64,000 bases of DNA from Nephrocerus scutellatus (Eukaryota; Arthropoda; Insecta; Diptera; Pipunculidae). Shown piece by piece: positions 12,186 to 23,361 of the stretch (the stretch's first letter is position 1; every line of letters begins with the position of its first letter). The DNA lies in assembly GCA_947095585.1 (NCBI GenBank), contig OX352765.1, positions 57,004,920 to 57,068,919 on the forward strand. Direction: 5' to 3'. A program made the translations under genes and the position numbers. The notes under the pieces are model-generated. The model was not told the DNA's origin. It searched no databases and was given only the letters and a program-made list of their open reading frames with translations.

Positions 12186-12814
12186 CTCTTTGTTCACATC
12201 CGATGCATCGCAAAAAAAAATGAAAACCCCACACTCACTGCCTGAGATCGGTTCTCTATGTCGTTTCCTGTCTCCTGTTTGTGTGTGTTGCGCACTCCGA
12301 ATTATCGCATTATTTTTTTGGGGCAACCGACTAAGCTCTCTTTTTTCTTTGTTCTCGTTTGGTGAGGTTTACCCTTGTTGGTGTTACTTGGAGTTACCAT
12401 GCTTCATATATAAGTTTTTTGATGTCTAAGCGGTGCAAGAGAGGGGGAGGAACACGAGCACAAACTAATGGCTGGACAATTACACCACAGCGTACTACCT
12501 GATGCGTCGTAACAGAACTCAATGCCAAGCCAGAGGGAAATACCCCGTTGGTTACTGAAAATTCCAATATTTGGAAATATATTTTTTTTCTTCTCAGTTT
12601 CAGTACTACGTACGAGTGTCGTTTCTTGATGGGCATGAGTATAAGTGCTGCATGCAATCACGCTCTTGCCACTACAGGGTTATTAAGGTGGTGGGCACCG
12701 GGTGTTTATGCTATTTCTAGCTTAGCAGTCGCCACTACAAAACAGGATTTCCGGGGAGTTTACCCTAAAGGCCCCGAAAGGCTGAGAACAGGCGACGACG
12801 AGCCAGTACGAATC
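12186..12814. other. Unassigned sequence, possibly the 3' end of Gypsy-F
   Basis: Lies downstream (minus strand) of the Gypsy-F integrase stop codon. It may hold that element's 3' untranslated region and LTR; gccactaca occurs twice (near 12666 and 12730), which could reflect LTR edges. No second LTR is available for comparison. Open frames on both strands show no known domain. Confidence 0.4.
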
Positions 12815-13321
12815 CTACTGTTTGATATCTTTCGCATGGTATACGCCGATCTGTTTCTCCTGGCGATCTTCTAGCATGTAATAGCAACTTCCCAACTTGT
12901 CCCTAATGCAGGCCTTCAAGAAGGTCGGCACCAATTTGGCGTTAAAAACTTTAAGCCAATCACTTTGGGCGAAGTTGCGCCAACATACTTCTTGTCCGAC
13001 TCGAAAGTCGATAGGTCTCGATCTGGTATTATAGTTTCGTTCATTTCTTCGTAGGCCTTTCTCAATCGTTCTTTGGCTTGGCTACGAACCTGGGCCAATC
13101 CAACTGCGTGATATATCGGAGTGTCGGGTGATTCTAATAGCTCCAGCTGCCGCAGCTCATAACTGTCACCATGTACCATCATGTTCTGGCCAAACGTCAG
13201 ATTAAATCCAGGTACAACCGTTGAAAAGGTTGAAGTGTTTTGTCGACCCGTGTACGGTCTTAAGGTAACATTAGGGTGTTTAGTGGTTTTACACACGGTG
13301 CAATTAAGAATATAATCCCGT
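12815..13321 (-). pseudogene. Gypsy-F integrase, C-terminal half
   Basis: Minus-strand remnant of a Ty3/gypsy integrase. Next to the BEL insertion it reads RDYILNCTVCKTTKHPNVTL, the end of the zinc-binding domain. It then jumps past the catalytic core to HAVGLAQVRSQAKERLRKAY, and ends, after a frameshift near 13000, with a typical C-terminal module (WLKVFNAKLVPTFLKACIRD) and a stop at 12815-12817. The core with the D,D,E residues is missing. The N-terminal half continues at 18790-19030 beyond the BEL element; the two halves were contiguous before that insertion. Confidence 0.85.
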
Positions 13322-13607
13322 TGTTGTGTAGCGAACACAAGTCCACAAAGTATCATTAATTAAAAAAACAGCTTCGGGTTTGTGCATACAAATTAATTTA
13401 TTGGATTGTAAATAATAACAAAAATAAAAATCGGTGCGAGCAAGAAAAATGTTAACTTCACATGCCGTTGTCGTTTCGCCGTTTTCGCTTCGCCCTTTTC
13501 GATAGTTCACATAATGTGCTCGTTCCTTTTTCTGCTCTGCTCGCACGACGATTTACTAACGTCAAATGCTTGTGGTGTAGCAATTTTGTTGTTGAAGAAA
13601 TCTAACA
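13322..13607 (-). repeat. BEL/Pao 3' LTR
   Basis: On the plus strand it runs from tgttgtgtagcgaacacaag to gaagaaatctaaca, so the minus-strand LTR has TG...CA ends. It matches 18499-18789 along its length. Just inside the element, the minus strand reads catgggggccgata before the LTR, a plausible polypurine tract. Confidence 0.92.
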
Positions 13608-13849
13608 TATCGGCCCCCATGATGACTCGAAGGCATAATTTAATTGATAAAGTGGTGTTATGAAACCGTTCTTCTATTACGATGATGCAGGTATTTAAGA
13701 ACATGATCTCGTCGGCTCAATATGTATCCAAGTACAGAAACAGTTTGAAGAAATGTTGCAGGTCGAGTTACGTACATTTAAATTAGTCTAATTTGTGCGA
13801 AGGATAACTTAGGATATTATAGAATAAGGAAAGGAAATTTTAATCTCAA

Positions 13850-15205
13850 TATTCACCAGTACATTGATCGATTGGTAGACGACAAAGTTTCGTGATTGAT
13901 CGTTTTAATGTCCCGTTTGTTGTTTTTATCGACGCAACGCGCACTAGGCCATCCAATCCTGGTTGAATTTCTGTAACACGCCCCAATAACTAATTCAGGG
14001 GCGGTAGGAGTTCATCCTTTATCAAGACGAGATCACCGTTCTGCAGAATGTTTTGAGATCTTAACCATTTGGGACGCGATTGTAACTGATTCAGGTATTC
14101 ATTGGCCCCAAAATACTTGTTTCATTTGCATGAGTTCCCGTAAATGAGTCGTTAAATGCATACCGCTGCTTGTTGAATCGGGTTCGGGTATTCCACGGCA
14201 GATATCCCCATTTAGAAAATGGTTTGGCGTTATGGCGGATAAATCTTCTGGGTCTGATTTATGTGCACATAAAGGCGACTATTCAAAACTCCTTCAATTT
14301 CAGTTAACACAGTCGACCATTCTTCGAAAGTGAATGCACGATCACCACAAACTCTCTTGAGGTGATATTTCACTGACTTCACCCCAGCTTCCCATATGCC
14401 ACCGAAAGTGGGTGATGCAGGAGGTATGAAATGCCAGTTAATGGCTCTATTGGCAAGATATGGCTGAATCTCCTGGTCAATTTGTTGCTTCCAAATTTTT
14501 TCGTATGACTTGAGCTGTTTGGATGCTCTTAAAAACGTAGTACCGCAGTCACTGTAGATATCGGAGCACATACTACGTCTAGCCAAAATCGTTTTAGAAC
14601 TGCTAGAAATATAGAGGTAGACAAATCCCCTGCAAGTTCAAAGCGGATCGCTCGAACTGCGAGGCAGACGAAAATGCAGATGTACCCTTTGTATTTTACT
14701 TTTCCGCGACACAATGATGCCTTTACTTGAATGTGGCCTGCAAAGTCTATACCCGTAGATCGGAATATAGGCGAAGGTCGCACTGTTGCAGATGGGAGGA
14801 CACCCATACGTTGTTCTCCACCCCTTGCGCGCATTCTATCGCAAGTGATAGATTTTAGAATGTGAAAACGAATTGTGTTGCGTGCATTCAATATCCAGTA
14901 TTTCTTTCGTAAGCACGATTTGCGTTCCACCATGCAATGTTAATCTATGACATTCAGATATTAGTAGTTTTGTGAAGTGATTTTGTGATGGTAATATAAT
15001 TGGTAATTTCTCGTTATAGCTTAAAACGAATTTTCCCATCTACCACGAACGCGCATAATACCATTGTCATCAATGAATGGGTTCATGTTTAAAAGCTTAC
15101 TTTTCACTCCAACTGTGCTAGTTTCAGATAATGATTTCATCTCAGATGGAAAATCGTGCCATTGAATCGTACGAATCCAAAAATTGCGTGCAATATTGAG
15201 TTTAC
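13850..15205 (-). pseudogene. BEL/Pao integrase, broken
   Basis: Catalyses insertion of the DNA copy. Fragments in order along the minus strand: HRLTLHGG (zinc-binding part, near 14950), STGIDFAGHIQVK with the first catalytic Asp (near 14750), IYSDCGTTF with the second Asp (near 14550), GGIWEAGVKS with the catalytic Glu (near 14390), NGDLVLIKDELLPP and KLCRLPID near the C-terminus (14020-13850). Frame changes occur near 14930, 14580 and 14230, with additional stops. The D,D,E residues survive but the frame does not. Confidence 0.85.
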
Positions 15206-16214
15206 TCACTGTTTTGGTAATATTATGAGTTGATGTCGAGCTCTTTTTGCGAGTAAATGAAACCGAGCTGTAGTACGTAGTAATTTGTTGTATGATGAAA
15301 AGCGTTGCAGAATTTTAATTGTTTCTGCTTTTATTATTCTTTGTACATGAACTTGAACTGGTCGGGTTTCTGAATTATAGTTGCCCAGTTGTTGAGGCGA
15401 GTAAATTTTAAATTCTACATTCATTCGTAGAACGGAAGGTCCATGCCATCACAAAGTATTTTCCATCATGTCTGAGACCGTCATACCTCGTGTACCAACA
15501 TCGAAGGGGTTTGATTCGCTAACGATGTGTCTCCATTTTTCACAAGGAATGATTTCCTTTATTTTGGTCACACGATTGGCTACGAATAGTTCCCAACGAT
15601 TTGAGTCACCATTGAGCCAATGCAATATTATCTGCCAGTATGTTCACGCGAATATCCTTGGTATAGACGACACCTTCCAACTTTTCCTGACCTTGTCCAT
15701 TAAAACGGATAGTAACACAGCTCCTATTAACTCAATCGCAGATCGCAAATATATTGATGCCGCATACGCATCTTTCGAGGCATCACAAAACCCATGAAGC
15801 ACAACTGAGTTAGATCGTTCGTCGGTTGAAATCTATCATGGTATATTCAGTTTTGGCAGGTCGTGGAGATTTTGTAGATATTGTTTCCATCGACTTCGTA
15901 AATCAGGAGATACTGGATCGTCCCAATCTAACTTTTCTAGCCACAAATCTCGCATTAATAACTTGGCAGCCAACAGAACTGGTGTGATAAAGCCCAATGG
16001 GTCATACAGACGTGCGATCGTTGACAAAACACTTCGTTTCGTGCTGTCTTCATCGAACACAGAAGGTAATTCGAAATTAAATTTGAATTGAAATTGATCA
16101 GTATTAGGCTTCCATGAATTTCCCAATGTTTTGACTGAATTCTCTAGATTGAGCGCGAAAGGCAAAATTAATTCTCGATCCTCTTCAGGCACAGATTGTA
16201 ATATTTGCTCTTCG
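15206..16214 (-). pseudogene. BEL/Pao RNase H and connection region, broken
   Basis: Contains STIARLYDPLGFITPVLLAA and LDWDDPVSPDLRSRW (15836-16237), the conserved stretch that follows RT in BEL/Pao elements. Next come LHGFCDASKDAYAASIY near 15800 with an RNase H catalytic Asp, and a degraded linker toward the integrase. Frameshifts lie near 15840 and 15440. Confidence 0.8.
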
Positions 16215-17098
16215 TTACTCACCCATTTTCCTACCAATTACTTGTCGTTGCAATAGAAGAGCCTGTTCGGTGTTATTCGCACCACCGAATACATCATCTA
16301 CATATGAACAATCTTCTAGTAAATGGCCTGCCATTGGGTACTTATTCTGAAGATCATGAGACAATTGTTTAAGTGTGCGTATTGCCAAGTAAGGCGCACA
16401 AGTTGTCCCAAATGTTACGGTTTTCAACATATATTTCTGAAGAGGCTCACTTGCTTTATTACGCCAGACTACTCGCTGAAACTGCATGTCATCGGGATGA
16501 ACACAAATTTGTCTAAACATTTGTTCGAGGTCAGCTGTGAATGCCACGCTATGGAATCGCCAATTAGTAATAGTAAGTCATTGTGCATTGTTGGTACTGC
16601 AAATAATACATCATTTTATGAATTGCCATTTGTTGTTTTTCGGGAAGCATCAAAGACGATCCCTAATTTTGTTGTTGAGCTTGAGTCCTTAAAGACTGCG
16701 TGATGAGGCAGATAGCAGCAACTCACTGTAATTCGACCATCTCGGTATGATGTGTGATGCTGTTCGTCTGTGCTCACCGGTTCCAAATGGTTATGAGTGA
16801 AGTAATTATTGCACATGTTTGAATATTTTATATGAAACTCAGGATCACGAATGAACCTTCTTTCTAACTGAGCAAACTGGTTGATGGCCATTTGACGAGA
16901 TTTCCCCAGAACTGCCTCGCTATTTAAATGAGTGCGAAAGGGTAATCGTACTAAATACCCAGATGATGTCCTTGTAGTCGTATCATTGAACAACTTCTCA
17001 CACCATTTCTCGTCCGGAGTCAACTCTCGCACCGAAGATACGTTATCTACCTCCCAAAATTTTTGAACTAGTTGACCAATTTCAACCTTTGTAACCAT
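16215..17098 (-). pseudogene. BEL/Pao reverse transcriptase, split by a frameshift
   Basis: Two overlapping minus-strand frames together cover the RT domain. 16616-17098 has CCYLPHHAVFKDSSSTTKLG and IVFDASRKT, diagnostic of the BEL/Pao clade. 16215-16547 has AFTADLEQMFRQICVHPDD, FGTTCAPYLAIRTLKQL and the catalytic box CSYVDDVFGG. About 70 bases between them are out of frame. The catalytic Asp pair is intact. Confidence 0.9.
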
Positions 17099-17104
17099 CG
17101 ATTT

Positions 17105-17560
17105 TACTTGTAGTGTTGAACTCTGGAATAGCTCCCATTAGTATCCAACCGAATTCTGTTTTCTGTGCTGTACGAAGCCCTTTACATTTTCGTAAACCAT
17201 CGCAAATTATTTCCGCATATACGTCACTACCGAGGAGCAAATCAATTTTATCTGGTTTGAAGAACCGAGGATCAGCTAGTGGTAGCTCTGCTATATGTGA
17301 CCAGTTGATTCACATTTTTTGTGGTAACAAGTTGGTTAACCTTTTCATAACGAAGGCTGACACGTCTAATTGGTAACCATTCACTCTGGAGCGTAAATTA
17401 AGTTGAGCCACTTTATTGCAGGAACTGGCTGCGACGTCACTGATTCCACTGATGGTTGCCTTGATTGATAGCTGAGGTAAGTTCAACCCGTTTATTGCTC
17501 GTTGAGTTATTAAACGACGCCTCGCTGCCCTTATCAATGAGAGCTCGAAGTTCAACAAAC
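17105..17560 (-). pseudogene. BEL/Pao protease, broken
   Basis: Near 17545 the minus strand reads LRALIDKGSEAS, the active-site region of the BEL-type aspartic protease with Lys in the middle of the usual D-x-G. A frameshift near 17520 moves to LITQRAINGLNLP, a second near 17310 moves to IDLLLGSDVYAEII, which ends with EFGWILMGAIPE at about 17140, just before RT. Confidence 0.75.
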
Positions 17561-17755
17561 TCACCTTGCGAATTCTGAACTTGTACTATGGCTGTTGATA
17601 GTAGTATTTGACGCTGAGCTTAATTAGCTAAGTGCGTTTGAACAGAGTCCGATGTTATATGAAATGCAATAGCTTGTATCTCCGTGGATGGTTGAGCGTT
17701 ATCAATATGAATTAATGTATGGTGTCGTTGTCCACAACGTTCGAATTGCGTTTGA

Positions 17756-18281
17756 TTAAAGTATTTGATGAAGACGAACTTTTCGTTGATGATGTCGACT
17801 GTTTTGATGACGATGCTGACGTCGCTTTTTTTCAGCCACAGCTTCTAATGTTTTAATGCGAGTGTCCAAAAATGATTGTAAAACGTCAAAGTTTGGCAGC
17901 GTCAACGAGCCACCAATTTTTGTTTCCCAGAATCCAATTGTTTCCGATGGTAATTTTTGCGTTATAAAATAAACCAAAATCGGGTCACAATGATTTAAAT
18001 CGATTTCAAAATTTGTTAGCGCTTGACGGCACTCACGCGATATGCTGAGTAAAGACCGTATTTGATGAGGATCTTCTTCATTTATTTTCGTTTGTGAAGA
18101 AAATATTCATAATATTCCGTTAATAATTTCCATGCAGGCGTGAAATTTTCCTCAGTAGTTACCATATGTTTTAACATATCGTATGGTTCTCCTCGAAGAC
18201 TACCTTTTTGTAATTGGTCATAACCTTTTCCAACGATGCGTGTAACGCGGTTTGTTGATTGACTACCGCTTCTAAATCCAT
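17756..18281 (-). pseudogene. BEL/Pao gag, shortened and frameshifted
   Basis: Starts with ATG at 18281 (MDLEAVVNQQTALH). After a frameshift it shows LRGEPYDMLKHMVTTEENF and LLSISRECRQALTNFEID, then LVYFITQKLPSETIGFWE and LQSFLDTRIKTLEAVAEKK, the gag pattern of BEL/Pao elements (DUF1759-type). At about 175 codons it is well short of the usual length; the N-terminal third is mostly deleted. It probably forms the particle shell in intact relatives. Confidence 0.78.
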
Positions 18282-18475
18282 TTTCGTGTTTTTAATTCCG
18301 TACGATCTTATATATGTAGCTTATATATTGTTTTGAAATTAGGGGAATGAAATAGGGAAAGGAATTGTGGCAAGGAAAGGGAAAAGTAAATTAGACTGCA
18401 CATGGTAATAACCTTATAATTCGACCTCGTGGATTGCTCTGTTGATGATGATGATGATGTGGAATCTTTCCTCGT

Positions 18476-18493
18476 TCCCGGGTTTCGGCACCA
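18476..18493 (-). promoter_or_regulatory. Primer binding site matching tRNA-Phe
   Basis: Minus strand TGGTGCCGAAACCCGGGA, five bases inside the 5' LTR. As I recall the conserved insect tRNA-Phe(GAA), its 3' end plus CCA is complementary to all 18 bases. Confidence 0.8.
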
Positions 18494-18498
18494 AAATA

Positions 18499-18789
18499 TG
18501 TTGTGTAGCGAACACAAGTCCACAAAGTCTCATTAATTAAAAACCCAGCTTCGGGTTTGTGCATTCAAATTAATTTATTGGATTGTAAATTAAAACTCTT
18601 AACAAAAATAAAAATCGGTGCAAGCAAGAAAAAAGTTAACTTCACACAAAGATGAACCGGAAAGCAGCAAAATTCCCCCATTTCACAAAATGTGCTCGTT
18701 CCTTTTTCTGCTCTGCTCGACGACGATTTACGATTTACTAACATCAAATGCTTGTGGTGTAGCAATTTTGTTGTTGATGAAATCCAACA
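18499..18789 (-). repeat. BEL/Pao 5' LTR
   Basis: Plus-strand ends tgttgtgtagcg and gatgaaatccaaca. Pairs with 13322-13607, with indels (for example an extra actctt and cgatttac block). Confidence 0.92.
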
Positions 18790-19030
18790 CCCGTACTTCG
18801 GCAAACATATGCTGACGTTGGGGAATCGTGCGCTCGTTCGATCACCTGTCTCGTGAGGTTTCTTGGAACACATAGCTCCCAACCTGATTGTTCTTCTTTC
18901 TCCTTACCACTGTAGAATTCGGTCCGCTTGCAGAGATGTCGGTTAACCACTCTTAAATCTGGCAGTTTATCGCTATTCTCAATGACTTGTCGCTTTCGGT
19001 CTTTATATTCTGAACTTGATGAAGTCTTGA
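18790..19030 (-). pseudogene. Gypsy-F integrase, N-terminal half
   Basis: Minus-strand remnant with NSDKLPDLRVVNRHLCKRTE, WELCVPRNLTRQVIERAHD and SPTSAY, the start of a Ty3/gypsy integrase including the first His of the zinc-binding domain. An internal deletion then joins this to a short piece at the BEL insertion point (tttgccgaagtacggg, read FAEVR), which is continuous with RDYILNCTVC at 13321. Confidence 0.83.
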
Positions 19031-19606
19031 TGGAACTAAACTTGACGAAGTCTTGATGGAACTGAAGTATTCGTATGATTTTCATACGGCTTATATACTA
19101 TTTGTGTGCTGTCCAACTTCTTTGTTAGCTTTTGGACTTTGATCTTATCCTTGAATTTAGGAAGTAAACATGTTGATATCTTAGATCGAATATTGAGATC
19201 AGAATGCGTTCATATTAGAACATGCACAACAGGACATCTGGCGGACCTTGATCGTGTCCTTGAATTTAGAAAGACGTAAACATGTTGATCTCTTATGATA
19301 ATGGTTTATTCATGTCAGAACATGCGCAATTGGAAATCTGGTTGTCCTTGAATGATCAAAACGTAAACATGTTTACTTCTTAGATCAGAATTAAAGATAA
19401 GGATTTAAAATGCGTCACTCTTATATTGTCCAGTAGGACTGCGCATTTGTTATATGTATGTGCATTTTGTTCGTTACTTTCATATTTTGTAGTTGGACTG
19501 CGCACTTGTTATATAATGAATAATATTATGAATATGCGTTATGAATAATATTATGAAAATACATTATGATATTATAAACACCCTCATGTTCTAGGAATGT
19601 AACCCT
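19030..19606 (-). repeat. Probable 3' LTR of the errantivirus-like element D
   Basis: Follows (minus strand) the envelope tail and a purine tract, aaggaggaaggg-like, at about 19605-19615. It holds three diverged copies of a roughly 100-bp block with tccttgaattta and taaacatgttgat (near 19150, 19255 and 19347), then TATATAAGCC at 19088-19097, a plausible TATA box on the minus strand. The right partner LTR lies outside the window, so the ends are not proven. Confidence 0.55.
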
Positions 19607-19861
19607 TCCCTCCTTAAGTTTGATGCTCCTCTGAGTACCTATAATTCTATTTTCAATTTTAATTTTTTGGGTTTTTCGACATGTAAAATATAATAATAGA
19701 ATTGCAATTATAATAACTATGATTGTGATACTTGTTATCATATACAACATGTTTTATATTGTTTTGGTATCTTATAGCTTGCAATTCTTTTAAATTTTCA
19801 ATTAGATTTATATTATAACTTCTAATGTTACATCAGTTTTTGTAAAGTTTAATGTGTTATA
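19607..19861 (-). pseudogene. Envelope C-terminal remnant of element D
   Basis: Minus strand: one hydrophobic stretch of about 20 residues (Ile/Val/Leu-rich, near 19690-19740), then a basic tail (CRKTQKIKIENR) that ends at the putative LTR. This is the layout of a retroviral-type envelope membrane anchor. Upstream it carries stops and is cut by the fold-back element at 19862. It cannot produce a protein. Assignment rests on layout and on its position downstream of a matching pol, so it is moderate. Confidence 0.55.
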
Positions 19862-22061
19862 CAGGGTGTACAAGAATTCGTGGCACAAACGAAGCAGGGT
19901 AATAGCGGAGGTCATTTCCAACCAAAATAGCCAAATGAAGTTTTATCGAATTGTTGATGGTTAAAAAGTTATTCCATTTTTAGTATTTTTGGGTAAAATC
20001 GCATACGCCGCCACTAAAAAATAATTTAAAAAAACCAACAGTTCTTTTGTTATGTTTATTGTTTAATACAATCTGGAAGAGTGTGCCTTTCCAATAAAGT
20101 CATTTTTGTAAACTTTTTTATATTCTGTCAAACTAAAACAATAGATTTGTGCTGTCTTTTTGTGTCCCAAAATTTTTTGATTGATTTTTAAGTAGCTCTG
20201 GCGGAAAAACAATGTACTACAGAAAGTTGACCGACTATCAGAAATACTTGCGACATTAACGCAGATTCTTAAATGGTATCACGCATAGGAATGTTCAAAA
20301 CAGAATGGTTTTTATCAATTGTTTTGTGGTGTAAACAGAGGTAAAACAGAGATACGTACTTTTGACCTTACATCACTTTACACACTGTAACCCTTGATCA
20401 AGCTACAATATCACTGTTGGTCTATTTTGATAGAAAACTAAATCTTTAAGCTAAAAAAAATGTAATTATTTTTTAAATTCTTAAAACCATTACCGATATA
20501 AACGTCGTCAAAGTAAAAAAAAAAAAGTTTTTTAAAAATTTTATTTTCAAACGCGATTATTTCGAAAAATGTTCTTGGATAATTCTTTTTGACAAATGCA
20601 GTATTAAAGCCCATTGAATTTTCTACAACTTCACCTCATAATATTTCTGCAGTACGTCAACAGGAACAGGATTAAAATTGAAAGTTTGTGAAATGATTGA
20701 AAACGTACTTTTGCTCTTACATGCTGTCCATTTTAACCACCAATTGCATGTGTCCACTCACAAAATTAGGTCCTTCTAGGCAAGTCCGTTTGAAGCAGAT
20801 TATGCACGGGAGTGGCGTGGTAAGAGTGCATCCATTCTACGTTAATTTTGTTGCACCGTTGCTGCAGGAACACTAAGACGGCAAGCAACTCTTCGTATAC
20901 GTACTAGTAGTAACTCAACCTGCACTATCTCGCTCTTGTTGACCGAATCCACAAACATTGTGCCATTGATTTGTAGGAAATTGAACACACCTTAATATAA
21001 CATTTGTCAAAAAAATGTATCCGAGAGAATTTCTTGAAACAATCGCGTTTTTAAATACAATTTCTATTTTTAATTTAAATTTTGATTTTGACGATCTTCT
21101 TATCGGTGTGGCTTAAATAATTAAAAAAAAGTACATTGTTTAATCTTAAAAATTTAATTTTCCTTCAAAAAAGATTAACAGTAACCTTGTAGCTGGAAGT
21201 GTTCAAGTGTTATAGGGTGTAAGCATGTAAGAGCAAAAGTACGTTTTCAATCATTTCACAAACTTTCAATTTTAATCCTGTTCCTGTTGAAATATTATTG
21301 CATTGCAGAAATATTATGAGGTGAAGTTGTAGAAATTTCAATGGGCATTTTTCGAAATAATCGTGTTTGAAAATATAATTTTTTAAAAAAAACCTTTTTT
21401 TTTTTTTATTTTGACGACGTTTATATCGGTAATGGTTTTAAGAATTTAAAAAATAATTACATTTTTTTACCTTAAAGATTTAGTTTTCTATCAAAATAGA
21501 CCAACAGTGATATTGTAGCTTGATCAAGGGTTACAGTGTGTAAAGTGATGTAAGGTCAAAAGTACGTATCTCTGTTTTAAAACTCTACGTACACCACAAA
21601 ACAATTGATAAAAACCATTCTGTTTTGAATATTCCTATGCGTGATACCATTTAAGAATCTGCATTAATGTCGCAAGTTTTTTTGATAGTCGGTCAACTTT
21701 CTGTAGTACATTATTTTTCCGCCAGAGCTACTTAAAAATCAATCAAAAAATTTTGGAACACAAAAAGACAGCACAAATCTATTGTTTTAGTTTGACAGAA
21801 TATAAAAAAGTTTACAAAAATGACTTTATTGGAAAGGCACACTCTTCCAGATTGTATTAAACAATAAACATAACAAAAGAACTGTTGGTTTTTTTAAATT
21901 ATTTTTTAGTGGCGGCGTATGCGATTTTACCCAAAAATACTAAAAATGGAATAACTTTTTAACCATCAACAATTCGATAAAACTTCATTTGGCTATTTTG
22001 GTTGGAAATGACCTCCGCTATTACCCTGCTTCGTTTGTGCCACGAATTCTTGTACACCCTG
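19862..22061. mobile_element. Fold-back DNA element with inverted arms of about 0.85 kb
   Basis: Ends are cagggtgtacaagaattcgt and its reverse complement; arms run about 19862-20725 and 21222-22061 with a spacer of about 500 bp. It is flanked by TA (19860-19861 and 22062-22063), consistent with a Tc1/mariner-type TA duplication; the matching TATA on each side would also fit a 4-bp duplication. The right part of the spacer (about 21005-21255) is a diverged direct copy of the right arm near 21330-21575 (shared tattttgacga, cggt, gtagct, gtaag.gcaaaagtacg). No transposase frame is present, so it is non-autonomous. Confidence 0.85.
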
Positions 22062-22065
22062 TATA

Positions 22066-22335
22066 ATGGAATTATAATATTTTGTTTAAAAGTTTCTTTT
22101 TGATTTATATATAAATTTAATGTTACGATCTTTAAAATGCATAAGGATTAACAATTTTATAATCAATATTATTACAATATTCTTTTAAGCTTGTTTCTAA
22201 TAAGTTTTTTGTTAAAATTAGTCCATCTTCTAATTCTATTTATTCTTGATTTATTTGATCTTATTTTACAATTTTCATATTTTCTTTTATATAGGTTTTG
22301 TATACATATTGGAATCTTCTTTAAATGCGTAACAG
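22066..22335 (-). pseudogene. Envelope fragment of element D, copy 1
   Basis: Minus-strand remnant between the Gypsy-C LTR and the fold-back. Pieces such as KRKYENCKIRSN and, in another frame, IEDGLILTKNLLET and EYCNNIDYKIVNPYAF have the Cys pattern and style of errantivirus envelope ectodomains. Two or more frame changes and stops. The call is moderate and supported by order: it lies after integrase and before the membrane-anchor remnant of the same scaffold. Confidence 0.5.
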
Positions 22336-23361
22336 TGTTTACTCTGACGCTCGCCGGTCAACCCAGGGTTCGTTCTCCTCTTGCTTCTCGTTACAAATTA
22401 AAAGATTGTTGTTGTTTTCGGTGTTTAAAATTACAATTGGTTTTTATTCATCATTCTCGATTCTTAATACTATCATATGCATGCATATACTTTTAATAAG
22501 CTGGTTTGTACGCATGACATGCGGGGAAACCAGTGGGGCTTGGTTGCGTTCTAGGCTATTACCTTGTCACACGACGTTGGTATTTTGCTTAGACTGCGGA
22601 AGGGGGCTGGTGGCCGATTCTGCTCTCAGGTTCGTTGCTACCAGAGACTGGAGCACATGAGCAGCGTTCAGGCGAACGGCGCAGCACAATATGGCAAATT
22701 ACCTTGTCACACGACGTTGGTAGTTTGCCGTATTGGCAATAATAAAAGGCTAGGTCCGCGGGGATGACTACCGCGATGGGAGCGGGCAGACAGCCAGTGT
22801 CTTACAAATCGATTATCAGCACTGCGTCATACAACGGTAATGCTAAATAATTGACTTATTATAGCAAACTGTTAACGTCGTATGACACGGCAGTTTGCCA
22901 TATTGATAATGACAAGTGAGTGTATTAGCTTAAGCACTACTGCTTGACTGCTTAACTCCTTTTGTCATTTAAAAAAGTTGTTCGTATAGAACAGCGGTCA
23001 GTTGAGGAGCTTTACTTTGGAGAATTTCTGTATACCACAGCGTATTTCTCCATCTCGAGTAGATATCACTGCCTACCGCAGTGTGTTCTACTCTCTCGAA
23101 TAGATATTACTGCCTACCGCAGTATGTTCTACTCTACTTGCATTGTGTCTTCTTAGCCTATAAGTGTGTCTGATTAGTTGTATTTCTTAGGAATTTTATT
23201 GCCACCCTTTTTGAAAAATAATAGATTTCTTCATATCTTCATATAGTATTGTTCTTCTTGAACGTTCGGGTGGCAAACCTTTTCCCAGAGAAAAAAATAA
23301 TAATTTGATTGGTAAGGTCGCCGGACTGAACGCAGTTGATTTTTTACTCAACTTCGTTACA
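22336..23361 (-). repeat. Gypsy-C 3' LTR, copy 1
   Basis: About 1,026 bp with minus-strand ends TGTAACGAAGTTGAG and ...GAGTAAACA. On its inner side the minus strand reads ccgaagtaggggggaa, a good polypurine tract (23362-23375). Inside, ttaccttgtcacacgacgtt occurs twice (near 22559 and 22700) and a related inverted block lies near 22870-22905. The same LTR is at 30350-31369. The 5' LTR is missing in the window. Confidence 0.85.

Larger units (their letters stand above)
13322..18789 (-). mobile_element. BEL/Pao LTR retrotransposon, complete ends, decayed coding region
   Basis: Both LTRs (286 and 291 bp), a tRNA-Phe primer site, gag, protease, RT, RNase H and integrase are recognisable in order on the minus strand. 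The insertion is flanked by CCCGT on both sides (13317-13321 and 18790-18794), a 5-bp target duplication as expected for BEL/Pao. LTRs differ by several indels and many substitutions, and the coding region has numerous frameshifts, so the insertion is old. The target was the zinc-binding region of the Gypsy-F integrase. Confidence 0.93.

Noticed and set aside
12181..12874. Short frames between the satellite and Gypsy-F
   Set aside because: No similarity to known proteins and strand-symmetric; most likely 3' non-coding sequence of Gypsy-F.
19862..22061. hAT element, because the ends read CAGGG
   Set aside because: No 8-bp target duplication is present; flanks agree only with TA or TATA.
22191..22660. 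Hydrophobic 101-codon plus-strand frame (also at 30205)
   Set aside because: Antisense of AT-rich env remnant and LTR; appears twice only because of the 8-kb duplication.
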